Assembly (NCBI RefSeq): GCF_036013745.1
Contig: NZ_CP107880.1
Coordinates: 10,106,001-10,170,000 of the forward strand
DNA from: Streptomyces sp. NBC_00483
GTDB lineage: Bacteria > Actinomycetota > Actinomycetes > Streptomycetales > Streptomycetaceae
Direction: 5' to 3'
DNA length: 64,000 bases
In this document: one piece after another, positions 7,449 through 15,313 of the stretch
Numbering within the stretch: position 1 is the first letter of the stretch
Layout of the letters: every line of letters starts with the position of its first letter
Program-made: the position numbers and the translations under genes
Notes under the pieces: model-generated
Seen by the model: only the letters and a program-made list of their open reading frames with translations
The model's database searches: none
Told to the model about the DNA's origin: nothing

Positions 7449-8726
7449 ATGCTCGACACGCACACCACCCAGCAGCCGGCCGAACCAGCGGCTGCTCCCG
7501 TCCGGTCCGGCCAGTGGATGACCGTCGCCGCGGCGATGTTCGTCTGCGGCTGGGGCGGCAACCAGTTCACGCCGCTCCTGCTCATGTACCGCGAACTGGG
7601 CGGCTATTCGACACTCAGCGTCGACGCCTTCCTCGGCGCCTACGTCGTCGGACTCGTCCCCGGCCTGCTGCTCGCCGGGCCGATATCCGACCGACGCGGA
7701 CGACGCCCGGTGATGATCGCCGGAACCCTCGCCTCCATCCTCGCGAGCCTCGTCCTGTGCTTCGGCGAACACAGCGCCTGGCCCATCTACGTAGGCCGTC
7801 TGATGACCGGCGTCGCCGTCGGCATCGCCATGGCCGTCGGCAGCAGCTGGGTCAAGGAACTGTCGACCGGGGCGGACACCGGGGCCGCCGCGCGCCGCGC
7901 CTCCCTGTGCCAGACGGCCGGCTTCGCCCTCGGCGCGGGCGTCGCCGGCGCTCTGGCCCAGTGGGGCCCCTGGCCGATGGTGACGCCGTACGTCGTCCAC
8001 ATCGTGCTCACCGCCGCGGTCCCGGTGCTCCTGCTGCGCATCCCGGAGACGCGGACCGCGGTGCGCGGCGCGGCGGGCTCGCTCCGCGCGCTGCTCGGTG
8101 ACCTCGCCGCCGACCTGCGCATCCCCGCCCCCGCCCGCCGCCGCTTCCGCTGGGTGGTGCTCCCGATGGCGCCGTGGGTGTTCGGCGCGGCGGGACTGGC
8201 GTACGCCGTCATGCCGCAGCTCGTCGACAACCGGGTCGGGCACTGGGGCCTCGCCTACGCGACCGCGCTCACGGTCCTGACCCTGGGCACCGGCGCCGCC
8301 GTGCAGCCACTGGCCAAGAAGCTCGACAGCCAAAAGGGCCCGCGCGGCGGACGGGCGCCGGTCGCGGCCATGTCCGTCATGCTGCTCGGCACCGTGCTGT
8401 GCGCCGTCAACTCCGCCGTGCTGTCACCGTGGCTGGCGGCGGCCGCAGCCGTCGCGCTCGGCGCCGGATACGGCATCGCCGTCGTCTCCGGGCTCCTGGA
8501 GATCCAGCGGATGGCGGGACCCGACGACCTCGCGGGCCTGACCGGCATCTACTACACGCTCGCCTACTCCGGGTTCCTGCTCCCCACCGTCCTCGCGACG
8601 CTGTCGGCGTGGCTGCCCTACTCGGTGATGCTCGGCGCGATCGCCGTCGTCGCCCTCGCCTGTCTCGTGCTGGTCACCGTCGGCGGGCGTGCCACCCGGG
8701 AGGTCACCGGCCCGGCTCGTACGTGA
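7449..8726 (+). CDS. MFS transporter
   Basis: Twelve-helix permease of 425 residues. After helix 2 it has the MFS motif A-like GPISDRRGRRPVMIAG. Helix 4 contains GRLMTGVAVGIAMAVGSSWVKEL, and the middle loop carries charged residues near 210-225. It resembles the arabinose/quinolone-efflux-like bacterial MFS subset, but the substrate cannot be read from sequence. The ribosome-binding site is poor. The 3' end overlaps the convergent Lrp-like gene by 23 bp. Probably co-transcribed with the GntR regulator. Confidence 0.87.
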   Translation: MLDTHTTQQPAEPAAAPVRSGQWMTVAAAMFVCGWGGNQFTPLLLMYRELGGYSTLSVDAFLGAYVVGLVPGLLLAGPISDRRGRRPVMIAGTLASILASLVLCFGEHSAWPIYVGRLMTGVAVGIAMAVGSSWVKELSTGADTGAAARRASLCQTAGFALGAGVAGALAQWGPWPMVTPYVVHIVLTAAVPVLLLRIPETRTAVRGAAGSLRALLGDLAADLRIPAPARRRFRWVVLPMAPWVFGAAGLAYAVMPQLVDNRVGHWGLAYATALTVLTLGTGAAVQPLAKKLDSQKGPRGGRAPVAAMSVMLLGTVLCAVNSAVLSPWLAAAAAVALGAGYGIAVVSGLLEIQRMAGPDDLAGLTGIYYTLAYSGFLLPTVLATLSAWLPYSVMLGAIAVVALACLVLVTVGGRATREVTGPART

Positions 8727-9687
8727 GCTGCTTGACCTGTCGCACGAAGAGGGCGCTCTCCACGGACTGCACGCCGGAGAGCGCCCCGATGCCCTCGCTC
8801 ACGTACGTGTACAGCTCGCGGGTGTCGCGGTGCACGGTCGCGGCGAACACCCCGGCCACCCCGGTCACCGCCGCGGCGAACCGGACCTCCGGGTGCGCCG
8901 CGAGGGACTCGCCCACGGAGGCCAGCGCGGACGGGGCGACGGTCAGCCACAGCGCCGCCATCACTGAGCGGCCGAGCAGTTCGTGGGTGTGCTGTACGTC
9001 GAAGTAGAGGACGCCGCTCGACCGCAGCCGGTCCAGGCGGCGCTTGACGACCGACTCCGACTGGCCGGTGGCCGCCTGGAGTTCGGTCAGCGCCACCCGG
9101 CCGTCCCGGCGGAGCAGGGCCAGGAGGGTCTCGTCGACCTCGTCGGGCACCGGGGTCGGAGCGGACGGTTCTGCGGACGGCGCCCGCAGCGCCGCCTCCT
9201 GCTCCGCGTCGAGCGCGTTGATCTTGTTGAGCCAGCCGACCGGGCCGCCGTAGAAGGGATGCAGAACGCACTGCGCGGTCGCCGACGTGACGAGCGGCGT
9301 GCGCTGGAGACGGGCCAGGAGCAGCTCGTCCTCCTGCCCGCCGCGCGGCCTGATCGAGCACAGCACTTCCGTGCCCCCGGAGAGCAGACCCACGTACGAC
9401 GTGTCGGGCCGCCGCGCAAGGGCGCCCGCCAACTGCTCCGCCCCGTCCGGCGCACAGCGCAGCCGGACCAGCCAGCTGCTGCGCCCGAGCAGCGCCTCGT
9501 CGGTGACGCCGAGGACCCGCAGGCCCACGCTCCCGCGCAGCCGCCGGAACCGGCGGGCGACGGTCTGGTCCGAGACACCGAGGACGGCCGCGATCCGGCT
9601 GAACGGGGCCCGCCCGTCGAGCTGCAGGGCCTGCAGCAACTGCAGGTCGAGTGCGTCGAGCACGTGCGGCTCCGGGGGCGTGGTCAT
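8704..9687 (-). CDS. Lrp/AsnC-type regulator with two HTH-RAM modules
   Basis: Feast/famine-type regulator of 327 residues, about twice the normal Lrp length. Module 1 (about 10-150) has HTH LDLQLLQALQLDGRAPFSRIAAVLGVSDQTVARRF and a degenerate RAM-like region. After a proline-rich linker, module 2 (about 180-325) has HTH VDETLLALLRRDGRVALTELQAATGQSESVVKRRL and a RAM domain ending in the strand-rich C terminus. The ATG at 9687 (MTTPPEPH) places the first HTH at the N terminus; the longer upstream frame is unsupported. Double-module Lrp proteins are common in Streptomyces. Target unknown; the convergent MFS gene is one possibility. Confidence 0.88.
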   Translation of the reverse strand: MTTPPEPHVLDALDLQLLQALQLDGRAPFSRIAAVLGVSDQTVARRFRRLRGSVGLRVLGVTDEALLGRSSWLVRLRCAPDGAEQLAGALARRPDTSYVGLLSGGTEVLCSIRPRGGQEDELLLARLQRTPLVTSATAQCVLHPFYGGPVGWLNKINALDAEQEAALRAPSAEPSAPTPVPDEVDETLLALLRRDGRVALTELQAATGQSESVVKRRLDRLRSSGVLYFDVQHTHELLGRSVMAALWLTVAPSALASVGESLAAHPEVRFAAAVTGVAGVFAATVHRDTRELYTYVSEGIGALSGVQSVESALFVRQVKQLTYEPGR

Positions 9688-9756
9688 GACTGATGGGCGT
9701 ACGCGTGATCGTAAAGGAGCCGGAAGGACGGCGGGCCGCGGCACCCTCGGAAACGG

Positions 9757-9793
9757 ACGAGCCCGGGACCGCGTGACGCGGTCCCGGGCTCGT
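9757..9793 (-). terminator. Strong hairpin, terminator of the MFS-fusion gene
   Basis: A perfect 17-bp stem (ACGAGCCCGGGACCGCG and its complement) with a 3-base loop lies 10 bp past the stop at 9804. It also shields the Lrp-like gene downstream. The T-run is short on both strands (CCGTTT on the minus strand). Confidence 0.85.
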
Positions 9794-9803
9794 TTGCTTC
9801 CCC

Positions 9804-12146
9804 TCAGCCGTGCGGGTGCGCCAGGTCCAGGTCGAGTGCCTCCACCGCGCGGCCGTTCACGGACACCGCCCGGGTCGAGGCCGGGTACCCGCTGGCGACC
9901 AGCGAGTACTCACCCGCGTCCAGATCGCCGAAGGCGTACGCGCCGTCGGAGCCGGTGGTCGAGGTGCCCACCACGTTCCCGGCCGCGTCCAGCAGCGTCA
10001 CGCGTGCGTCCGACAGCGGGCGGAGCTCCGCCTTCGTACGGATCCGACCCTCCAGGCGGACGCCCGGCCGGAGCGCGATGTCCGGCTGGACGGTGGCGGA
10101 CTTGGCGGCCAGCGCTGCGACGGCGGTCGGCCGGAACCCTTCGGCGGTCACGGAGATCGTGATCTCGCCCTCGGCGATGTCCCCGAAGACGTAGCCTCCC
10201 GAGGCGTCGGTGATGCCGGTCGCCAGGACGTCGCCGCGGGCGTCCGTCACGGTGACGACGGCCTGGGCGAGGGGGAGCTCGTCGTCCGCGCCGACGACCT
10301 TTCCGGTCATGCTGCCCGCGCCGGACAGCAGGATGTCGTGCTCCGTCGGACGGTCGGCGAGGACGAGGTTCGTCGCGTGCGGGTGGTGGCCGTCCGCCGT
10401 CGTGATCAGCACATGGGCGCCGGGCCCGGGAACCGGCAGGCGGTAGTGCCCGTCGGCCCCGGCGACGGCGCGCGCGAGCTGCCGGCCCGTGGGCGAGATG
10501 AGGGTGAGCACGGCACCCGCCAGGCCCGCGCCCGCCGCGTCGCGCACGGTGCCGGACAGAGCGGGCTCGGTGGCGTCCACCGCTTCGACCGGCTCAGGTG
10601 CAGGTGCGGTCCGAGGCGCCGACTTGGGCCGTCGCAGCAGCACCGCACCGACCAGCGCCGCGAGCACGGCCAGCGAACCGGCCACGATCAGGCACAGCTG
10701 CATCCCGTCGAGGAACGACTCGGACAGCGCGCCGAGCGCCCGCCCCCGGTCCGCCCCGAGGTCCAGCTGGGCGACCGCACCGAGCCCCTGCGCCTCGGCC
10801 GCACCGACGACCCGCTCCGCCACGGACCCGGTGACCCCGGCATCGGCCAGGTGCTCACCCAGCGAACCCGTGGACTTCGACGTGAGCAGCGCGCCGAGGA
10901 TCGCCGGACCCAGCGCGCCGCCCACCTGCCGCAGCGCGTTGTTGCCCGCAGCGGCCATGCCCGCCAGGTGATGCGGCACGGAGGACACGGCGGTCGCCGT
11001 CATGGGCGTGACGACGAGACCCATCCCGAGCCCGAGCAGGGCAAGACGCCAGGCCATCGGGCCGAACGAGGTGTCGGCGGTCAGCGATGTCAGGGAGAAC
11101 AGCGCGCCAGCCGCGCACAGCAGACCGACGCTGATCAGCACGCGCGGCGAGATCCGGTGCATCACACGCCCGGCCACCGGGCCGACGAAGAAGCACACCC
11201 CGGTCACCATCAGCAGCCGGTACCCGGCGTCGAGGGTGTCGAGCTGCTGCACCATCCCGAAGTAGAGGCTGAGCACGAAGAAGAACCCGATGAGCCCCAT
11301 GAAGGTGATCATCGCGATCAGGCTCGTCGCGCTGAATCCCGCGCTGCGGAAGAGCCCCAGGTCGAGCATCGGACTGGCGCTGCGCAACTCGAAGACGACG
11401 AAAGCGATCAGGCCGACCACGGCGAGCCCCAGCGCCACCAGCACGCGGGTGTCCGTGAAGGAGCCGGCGCCACCCTCGATCACCCCGTACACGAGCGCCG
11501 TGATGGCGACGGTGGCGGTGATCTGCCCCGGCCAGTCGAGCGCCCGGGCATGCGGGGCGCGGGACTCCGTCACAAGCCGGGCGGCGACCGCCATGGCGAT
11601 CAGCGCCACGGGTATGGACGGCAGATAGATCCAGCGCCACTCCTGGTGGGCCAGGATCACGCCCGAGATGAGCGGGCCGACGGCCAGCGCCGCCATCAGG
11701 GACGACGCCCACAAACCGACGAACTTGCCGCGCTCACGCGGATCGGGCACGGCCTGGCTGATCATCGCCAGCGTCGTCGGCAGCAGCGCCGCCGCGCCGA
11801 TCCCGGCCAGCGCCTGACCGACCCACACCACCTCGACCGACTGCGCGCACAGCGCCGTCGCGGCGCCGATGGCGGTGAACGCCAGGCCCGCCTGGAACAC
11901 CTTCTTGCGCCCGTGCACATCGCCGAACACGCCCGCCGTCAGGATGAGCGCCGCCATCGGCAGGACGAACGCGTCCGACACCCACGACAGCTCCGAGGTG
12001 GACGCGCCCAGCGCGCGCTGGATCGCCGGGAGACTCACCGACACGGAGGTCACCGGCAGATAGGCGACGAACACCCCGACACAGGCCATGACGAGGGTGA
12101 CGGCCCGCCGCTCCTGTGTTCCGTTCGCCGTTGTCGCCACGTTCAC
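9804..12146 (-). CDS. MFS permease fused to three C-terminal carboxypeptidase-regulatory-like repeats
   Basis: A 780-residue fusion. Residues about 10-525 are a DHA2-type MFS transporter with some 14 helices (GVFGDVHGRKKVFQ after helix 2, GQALAGIGAAALLPTTLAM in helix 4). Residues about 540-775 hold three successive beta-sandwich repeats of the CarboxypepD_reg/Cna-B kind, each with the core 'G-x-V-x-D-x-x-G-x-P/L-x-A-x-V' and 'T-x-x-D-G-x-Y' (LSGTVRDAAGAGLAGAVLTL, MTGKVVGADDELPLAQAVVT, LEGRIRTKAELRPLSDARVT). The GTG at 12146 has GGAGAGG upstream. With 14 helices the repeats should face the cytoplasm, whereas such repeats are normally extracellular. Substrate unknown. Confidence 0.87.
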   Translation of the reverse strand: MNVATTANGTQERRAVTLVMACVGVFVAYLPVTSVSVSLPAIQRALGASTSELSWVSDAFVLPMAALILTAGVFGDVHGRKKVFQAGLAFTAIGAATALCAQSVEVVWVGQALAGIGAAALLPTTLAMISQAVPDPRERGKFVGLWASSLMAALAVGPLISGVILAHQEWRWIYLPSIPVALIAMAVAARLVTESRAPHARALDWPGQITATVAITALVYGVIEGGAGSFTDTRVLVALGLAVVGLIAFVVFELRSASPMLDLGLFRSAGFSATSLIAMITFMGLIGFFFVLSLYFGMVQQLDTLDAGYRLLMVTGVCFFVGPVAGRVMHRISPRVLISVGLLCAAGALFSLTSLTADTSFGPMAWRLALLGLGMGLVVTPMTATAVSSVPHHLAGMAAAGNNALRQVGGALGPAILGALLTSKSTGSLGEHLADAGVTGSVAERVVGAAEAQGLGAVAQLDLGADRGRALGALSESFLDGMQLCLIVAGSLAVLAALVGAVLLRRPKSAPRTAPAPEPVEAVDATEPALSGTVRDAAGAGLAGAVLTLISPTGRQLARAVAGADGHYRLPVPGPGAHVLITTADGHHPHATNLVLADRPTEHDILLSGAGSMTGKVVGADDELPLAQAVVTVTDARGDVLATGITDASGGYVFGDIAEGEITISVTAEGFRPTAVAALAAKSATVQPDIALRPGVRLEGRIRTKAELRPLSDARVTLLDAAGNVVGTSTTGSDGAYAFGDLDAGEYSLVASGYPASTRAVSVNGRAVEALDLDLAHPHG

Positions 12147-12321
12147 GAAGCCCCTCTCCTGCGGCGCAGTGCGCCGCGCTCGACTTTCCGACCTGGTGAA
12201 CCCTCCGTCCTCGGGCGGCATCGGGGCCAGCCAGGGTCGCCGAACCCCGGAAAACCGATGCCGGGGTGCCCGGATCCACGGATTTCCGACAAGCCGCAGG
12301 CCATGCGTGCGCACCTCTTCT

Positions 12322-12359
12322 GGACACACGAACTTCACGCGAACCTTCGGACACACGAA
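12322..12359. repeat. Two GGACACACGAA direct repeats 27 bp apart
   Basis: The 11-mer GGACACACGAA occurs at 12322-12332 and 12349-12359, in the 266-bp gap between the GntR terminator and the MFS-fusion gene (transcribed leftward). Between them are CGAA/TTCG motifs. Spacing is a non-integral number of turns. A regulator-binding region for the MFS-fusion promoter is possible; no other structure in the gap is convincing. Confidence 0.35.
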
Positions 12360-12360
12360 A

Positions 12361-12388
12361 GGCCCCCGGCGACAGGTCGCCAGGGGCC
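12361..12388 (-). terminator. Hairpin after the GntR gene
   Basis: Stem GGCCCC-C-GGCGAC with GTCGCC-A-GGGGCC: 12 of 13 pairs, 2-base loop. On the minus strand it is followed by TTTCGTGT. It lies 24 bp past the GntR stop and likely ends the racemase-gntR transcript. Confidence 0.75.
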
Positions 12389-12412
12389 GTGGACGTTCTT
12401 GCGCGGTGCGGG

Positions 12413-13111
12413 TCAGCCCGCCACCGCGTCCGGTTCGGCCGCCACCTGCGCGGCCTCGCCCGTGAGCCGGGTGACCGCGTCCTGCATGTGCGCGTCGAGG
12501 AGCATGAGGAGGCGGTCCTCGTCCTCGTCGCGCATCGCCTCGATCAGCTCCGCGTGCTCCTCGACCAGCGCGTCCGGATCGGGGTGGTCGTCGGTGAGGA
12601 CCGACAGGCACATCCGCGTCTCCACGAACAGGGTCTGCGCGATGCGCTGCAGGCGCGGGCTGCCGGACTCCTCGACGAGCACCTGGTGGAAGTCCATGTC
12701 GGCGGCGCTCAGCGCCGCCTCGTTGCCGCGCCGCGCCGCCGACTCCATCCTGCGGTGCACCTTCTCCAGGTGGTTCGCGGTGGTCTGCGGGTCCTGCTGC
12801 AGCACGAGACGGCAGGCCGCGGACTCCATGGCGGTGCGCGCCAGATAGATGTCGCGCACGTCGTCCTCGTCGAGGCGGGTCACGAAGACGCCGCGGTGCG
12901 GTGCACTGACGGCGATGCCCTGCTGCACGAGGCGTTGCAGTGCCTCGCGCAGCGGACCCCGGCTCACGCCGAGCTGGCCCGCCAGCTCGGCCTCGCCGAG
13001 CTGGGTGCCCGGCGCCAGGGTGCCGTCCATGATCGCTTCGGTGAGCCGGGCGGCGATGACGGTCGCCGCGGGTTCACGCTTGACCGGTCGCAGCGTTTTC
13101 GCAGTGGCCAT
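12413..13111 (-). CDS. GntR-family regulator, FCD subfamily (putative master of the flanking regulon)
   Basis: Metabolite-sensing repressor of 232 residues. The winged helix (about 15-80) contains LGEAELAGQLGVSRGPLREALQRLVQQGI. The FCD domain (about 90-215) has the D-x-x-x-H signature AADMDFHQVLV and later VEEHAELIEAM. It lies 36 bp downstream of a maleate-isomerase-like gene on the same strand, so the two form an operon. The likely operator, TGTAGATTGTTGACA, sits upstream of that operon and recurs upstream of the 14040/15314 and 31086/32736 divergent pairs. A core TTGT-TG-ACAA fits the FCD half-site pattern GT...AC. Binding by this protein is inference. Confidence 0.93.
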   Translation of the reverse strand: MATAKTLRPVKREPAATVIAARLTEAIMDGTLAPGTQLGEAELAGQLGVSRGPLREALQRLVQQGIAVSAPHRGVFVTRLDEDDVRDIYLARTAMESAACRLVLQQDPQTTANHLEKVHRRMESAARRGNEAALSAADMDFHQVLVEESGSPRLQRIAQTLFVETRMCLSVLTDDHPDPDALVEEHAELIEAMRDEDEDRLLMLLDAHMQDAVTRLTGEAAQVAAEPDAVAG

Positions 13112-13147
13112 ATTAAGTTCGGTCCTCTGATCAGCGCGGCCGCCGCC

Positions 13148-13918
13148 TCAGGCGGTCGCGGGGGTCGGGGAATGGGGTGTGCGGGAGAGCCGGAACAGCG
13201 AGCCGAGGCCCTCGCGCGGCGTCTCGTCGCCCGCGAGTCGCAGGCCTTCCCAGGCGGTGACCTGGTTGGCCGTCAGGACGGGCTTGCCGACGGCCTCCTC
13301 GAGGTCGTCGAGCCAGGCGGCGCTGTGCAGCGCCGTGTCCGGCAGCAGGATCGCCTCGGCGTCCGGGTGGTCGTTGTCCCGCGCCAGTTCGATGACCTGC
13401 TCGCGGCCCAGCGTGCCGACCTCGGCGGCGGTGATGATGCCCTGCCCCGACACCGAGACGACCTCGGAGCCGTGGTGCTCAAGGAACCGGACGAAGTAGC
13501 CCGCCACGTCGTCCGGGTACGTCGCGGCGATCGCCAGGCGGCGCACCCCGAGCGCCTGGACGGCGTGCGCGAACGCGAAGGACGTGGAGGAGGCCCGCTC
13601 GACCGGAAGGCCCGCCGCCTCGGCGAGTTCGGCGACCTGCTTGCGGGCGCCCTCGGGGCCGAAGATGAAGCTGGCGCTGGTGCACGACCAGATCACCACG
13701 TCCTGCGGCTGGGCGAGCAGCTCACCGAGTGCCGCCTTGAGACGGTGCGTGGAACCCATCTCCAGGAGGTCGTCCACCCGGTGCGCGTCCACGCCGATGT
13801 CCGTGTGGACGAGCGTGAGCCGGGCTCCGCCGCCGATCATCCGCTCGAGGCGCGGGTAGTCGTCCTCTGCGGAGAATCCGGGGTACAGGAACCCGACTCG
13901 GGTGGTCTTCTCGCTCAT
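13148..13918 (-). CDS. Maleate isomerase/Asp-Glu racemase superfamily protein (single conserved Cys)
   Basis: Member of the Asp/Glu/hydantoin racemase fold that includes maleate cis-trans isomerase and arylmalonate decarboxylase, 256 residues. The first catalytic-cysteine motif is present (VIWSCTSASFIFG). At the place of the second cysteine (normally S-C-T-N) there is LLPDTALHSAAW, with threonine instead. The pair C/C needed for classical isomerization is therefore not complete, so decarboxylase-like or one-base chemistry is possible. The C terminus has TANQVTAWEGLRLAG, shared with its neighbour at 14040. RBS-like AAAGGACG precedes ATG 13918. First gene of an operon with the GntR regulator. 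Confidence 0.85.
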   Translation of the reverse strand: MSEKTTRVGFLYPGFSAEDDYPRLERMIGGGARLTLVHTDIGVDAHRVDDLLEMGSTHRLKAALGELLAQPQDVVIWSCTSASFIFGPEGARKQVAELAEAAGLPVERASSTSFAFAHAVQALGVRRLAIAATYPDDVAGYFVRFLEHHGSEVVSVSGQGIITAAEVGTLGREQVIELARDNDHPDAEAILLPDTALHSAAWLDDLEEAVGKPVLTANQVTAWEGLRLAGDETPREGLGSLFRLSRTPHSPTPATA

Positions 13919-13966
13919 GCTTTCGACGTCCTTTCGTGCAGGCAGTGTACCGGGAATCCGGTCAAA

Positions 13967-13981
13967 TGTAGATTGTTGACA
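13967..13981. promoter_or_regulatory. Operator copy a: TGTAGATTGTTGACA
   Basis: First of three near-identical 15-bp sites in this window, 48 bp upstream of the racemase-gntR operon start. On the minus strand a TACACT -10-like hexamer lies downstream, so the site would overlap or abut its -35 region. Proposed autoregulatory site for the GntR protein. Confidence 0.6.
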
Positions 13982-13992
13982 GTACGAAGAGC

Positions 13993-14018
13993 AGCAGCGC
14001 CACGGGTGTGGCGCTGCT
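13993..14018 (-). terminator. Hairpin after the second racemase-like gene
   Basis: An 11-bp perfect stem (AGCAGCGCCAC) with loop GGGT lies 22 bp past the stop at 14040. It separates this gene from operator a and the downstream racemase-gntR operon, giving each its own transcript. Confidence 0.7.
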
Positions 14019-14039
14019 CAGGGGCCGGGGCCCAGGGGG

Positions 14040-14942
14040 TCAGCCGAGGTCGAGGTCCGCGATCGGCTCGTCCGGGGGAGCGGCCGCGGTCGGCTCGGGC
14101 GCGGCGATCTGCTCCCAGTCGGCGGCCTCCCGCACGACGGCCGCCGCGGCGGCGGGCGGCGGGGGAGCGATGCCCCGACCGAGGTAGGGCGCGAGCGCCG
14201 CACGGGCCGCCGGGTCGATCAGCGACTGGTAGTCACCCGCCGCGTCGGCGCCCGCGTGCCGCAACGCGGACCACATCGTGACCTGGTTCGCGGAGATCAC
14301 CGGGATCCTGAGCTCCGCCTCCAGCTGCGGGATCACGTCGTACGTGGACAGGTTGGTGCAGCTGATGAAGAGGCAGTCGGCGTTGGTCAGGTCCGCGGAG
14401 CGGGCCAGCTCGACCACGTTGCGGTAACCGACCTTCCAGATCTCCCCGGTCAGGCCCATGTACTGGCGGCCGACCACGTCCACGTCCGCCTCGCCCAAGA
14501 AGTCGGCGAGCGAGTCCGTCAGCGACGCGGTGTACGGCGTGATGACGCTGACGCGGCGCGCTCCCAGCTCGCCGAGGGCCTCGAGGAGCGCCCCGGATGT
14601 GGTGACGGAGGGGGCGCCGCCGGCCGCGCCGCTCATGGACACGCACATCGCACGTTCGTGCGCGGTGCCGCCGACGAAGCTGCCGGATGTGCAGGCGTAC
14701 GCGTAGGACGCGGGCCGTACCGCGTCGAGCGCCATGACGGCGTTGTGCAGGGTCTCGTGCTCGCTGATCAAGCGAGCCATGTCCACGCTGACCTCCACGG
14801 GAACGTACGGGGTGCGGGTCAGGTGGAGGGAGATCTCCTCGGGGGTCCAGCGCCACAGCTCGCGATCGAGCGCGAAGTCGAACGGGGCGACTACGCCGAT
14901 GCCGAGCTGCGGGACGGGTCCGCCGAAGGTCGTGATGTCCAA
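14040..14942 (-). CDS. Maleate isomerase-like protein (Asp/Glu racemase superfamily, both Cys present)
   Basis: About 300 residues. Predicted to interconvert maleate and fumarate or to racemize/decarboxylate a related acid through two cysteines. Both catalytic motifs are intact: YACTSGSFVGG and LFISCTNLSTYDV. ISANQVTMWSALRHAG follows, as in maleate isomerases. The C-terminal tail of about 60 residues is Ala/Pro-rich and disordered. I favour the TTG start at 14942 because GAAGGGG lies seven bases upstream; an in-frame GTG at 14966 lacks a ribosome-binding site. It is divergent from the dehydrogenase-amidase operon and shares with it the operator at 15081. Confidence 0.85.
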   Translation of the reverse strand: MDITTFGGPVPQLGIGVVAPFDFALDRELWRWTPEEISLHLTRTPYVPVEVSVDMARLISEHETLHNAVMALDAVRPASYAYACTSGSFVGGTAHERAMCVSMSGAAGGAPSVTTSGALLEALGELGARRVSVITPYTASLTDSLADFLGEADVDVVGRQYMGLTGEIWKVGYRNVVELARSADLTNADCLFISCTNLSTYDVIPQLEAELRIPVISANQVTMWSALRHAGADAAGDYQSLIDPAARAALAPYLGRGIAPPPPAAAAAVVREAADWEQIAAPEPTAAAPPDEPIADLDLG

Positions 14943-15080
14943 TGCAGTGCCCCTTCGTGGCTGCACGCGTACGAGAAGCGGTCCGTACGCCTGAGGTGGA
15001 CGTGTAATGGCAGGTGGTGCGAGGGGGAGAGGTGTTTTGCCGGACGGTCCACGGGTAGCAGAGTGGGCCCGCGGTTCGCC

Positions 15081-15119
15081 TGTAGATTGTTGACAACGTA
15101 AAGATCGGCTGCTTAGCGT
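15081..15119 (+). promoter_or_regulatory. Operator copy b overlapping a sigma-70-like promoter
   Basis: TGTAGATTGTTGACA (15081-15095) is identical to the copy at 13967. Its TTGACA end can serve as a -35, with TAGCGT at 15114-15119 as -10 (18-bp spacing), directing transcription rightward to the dehydrogenase-amidase operon. A repressor bound here would block the -35 and could also affect the leftward racemase gene. Confidence 0.6.
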
Positions 15120-15120
15120 G

Positions 15121-15313
15121 TCAATCCCCTACGCGGGGCGGCTCGTTCGTCGTGGTGAAAGCCTCGGTAAAGAGCCGGGGAATTCAGCCCAGGGGATGGC
15201 CCTTCCCCAGCCCTTACGGGGCTTCGTCCCTCCATGGTCAACCCTCGTACCGCACCTCGCATACCGTCCGCTCCAATCGTCGCCGCATTCGTCGGGCGAC
15301 CAGAAGGACCGCC
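15121..15313 (+). promoter_or_regulatory. Structured 5' leader of the dehydrogenase-amidase operon, possible regulatory RNA
   Basis: Downstream of the predicted promoter is a leader of about 190 nt with no convincing gene. It is rich in complementary segments: CCCC-TACGC-GGGG near 15127, GGCTC with GAGCC (15139/15172), GGGGAA with TTCCCC (15176/15202), and AGCCC-TTAC-GGGGCT near 15210-15224. Nothing matches the TPP, cobalamin, FMN, SAM or ydaO core motifs I know. The rest of this 371-bp gap holds only operator b and the leftward promoter. A cis-acting RNA element is a hypothesis. Confidence 0.35.

Noticed and set aside
9810..12848. A 1012-codon plus-strand frame opposite the MFS fusion
   Set aside because: Arg/His/Gly-rich composition with no motifs; the minus-strand frame has clear MFS and beta-sandwich repeats.
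15190..15235. Resemblance of GGGGATGGCCCTTCCCC to the first stem of fluoride riboswitches
   Set aside because: The conserved downstream pseudoknot and GGCTGATG...CCTACGA-like parts are missing and no fluoride exporter follows.
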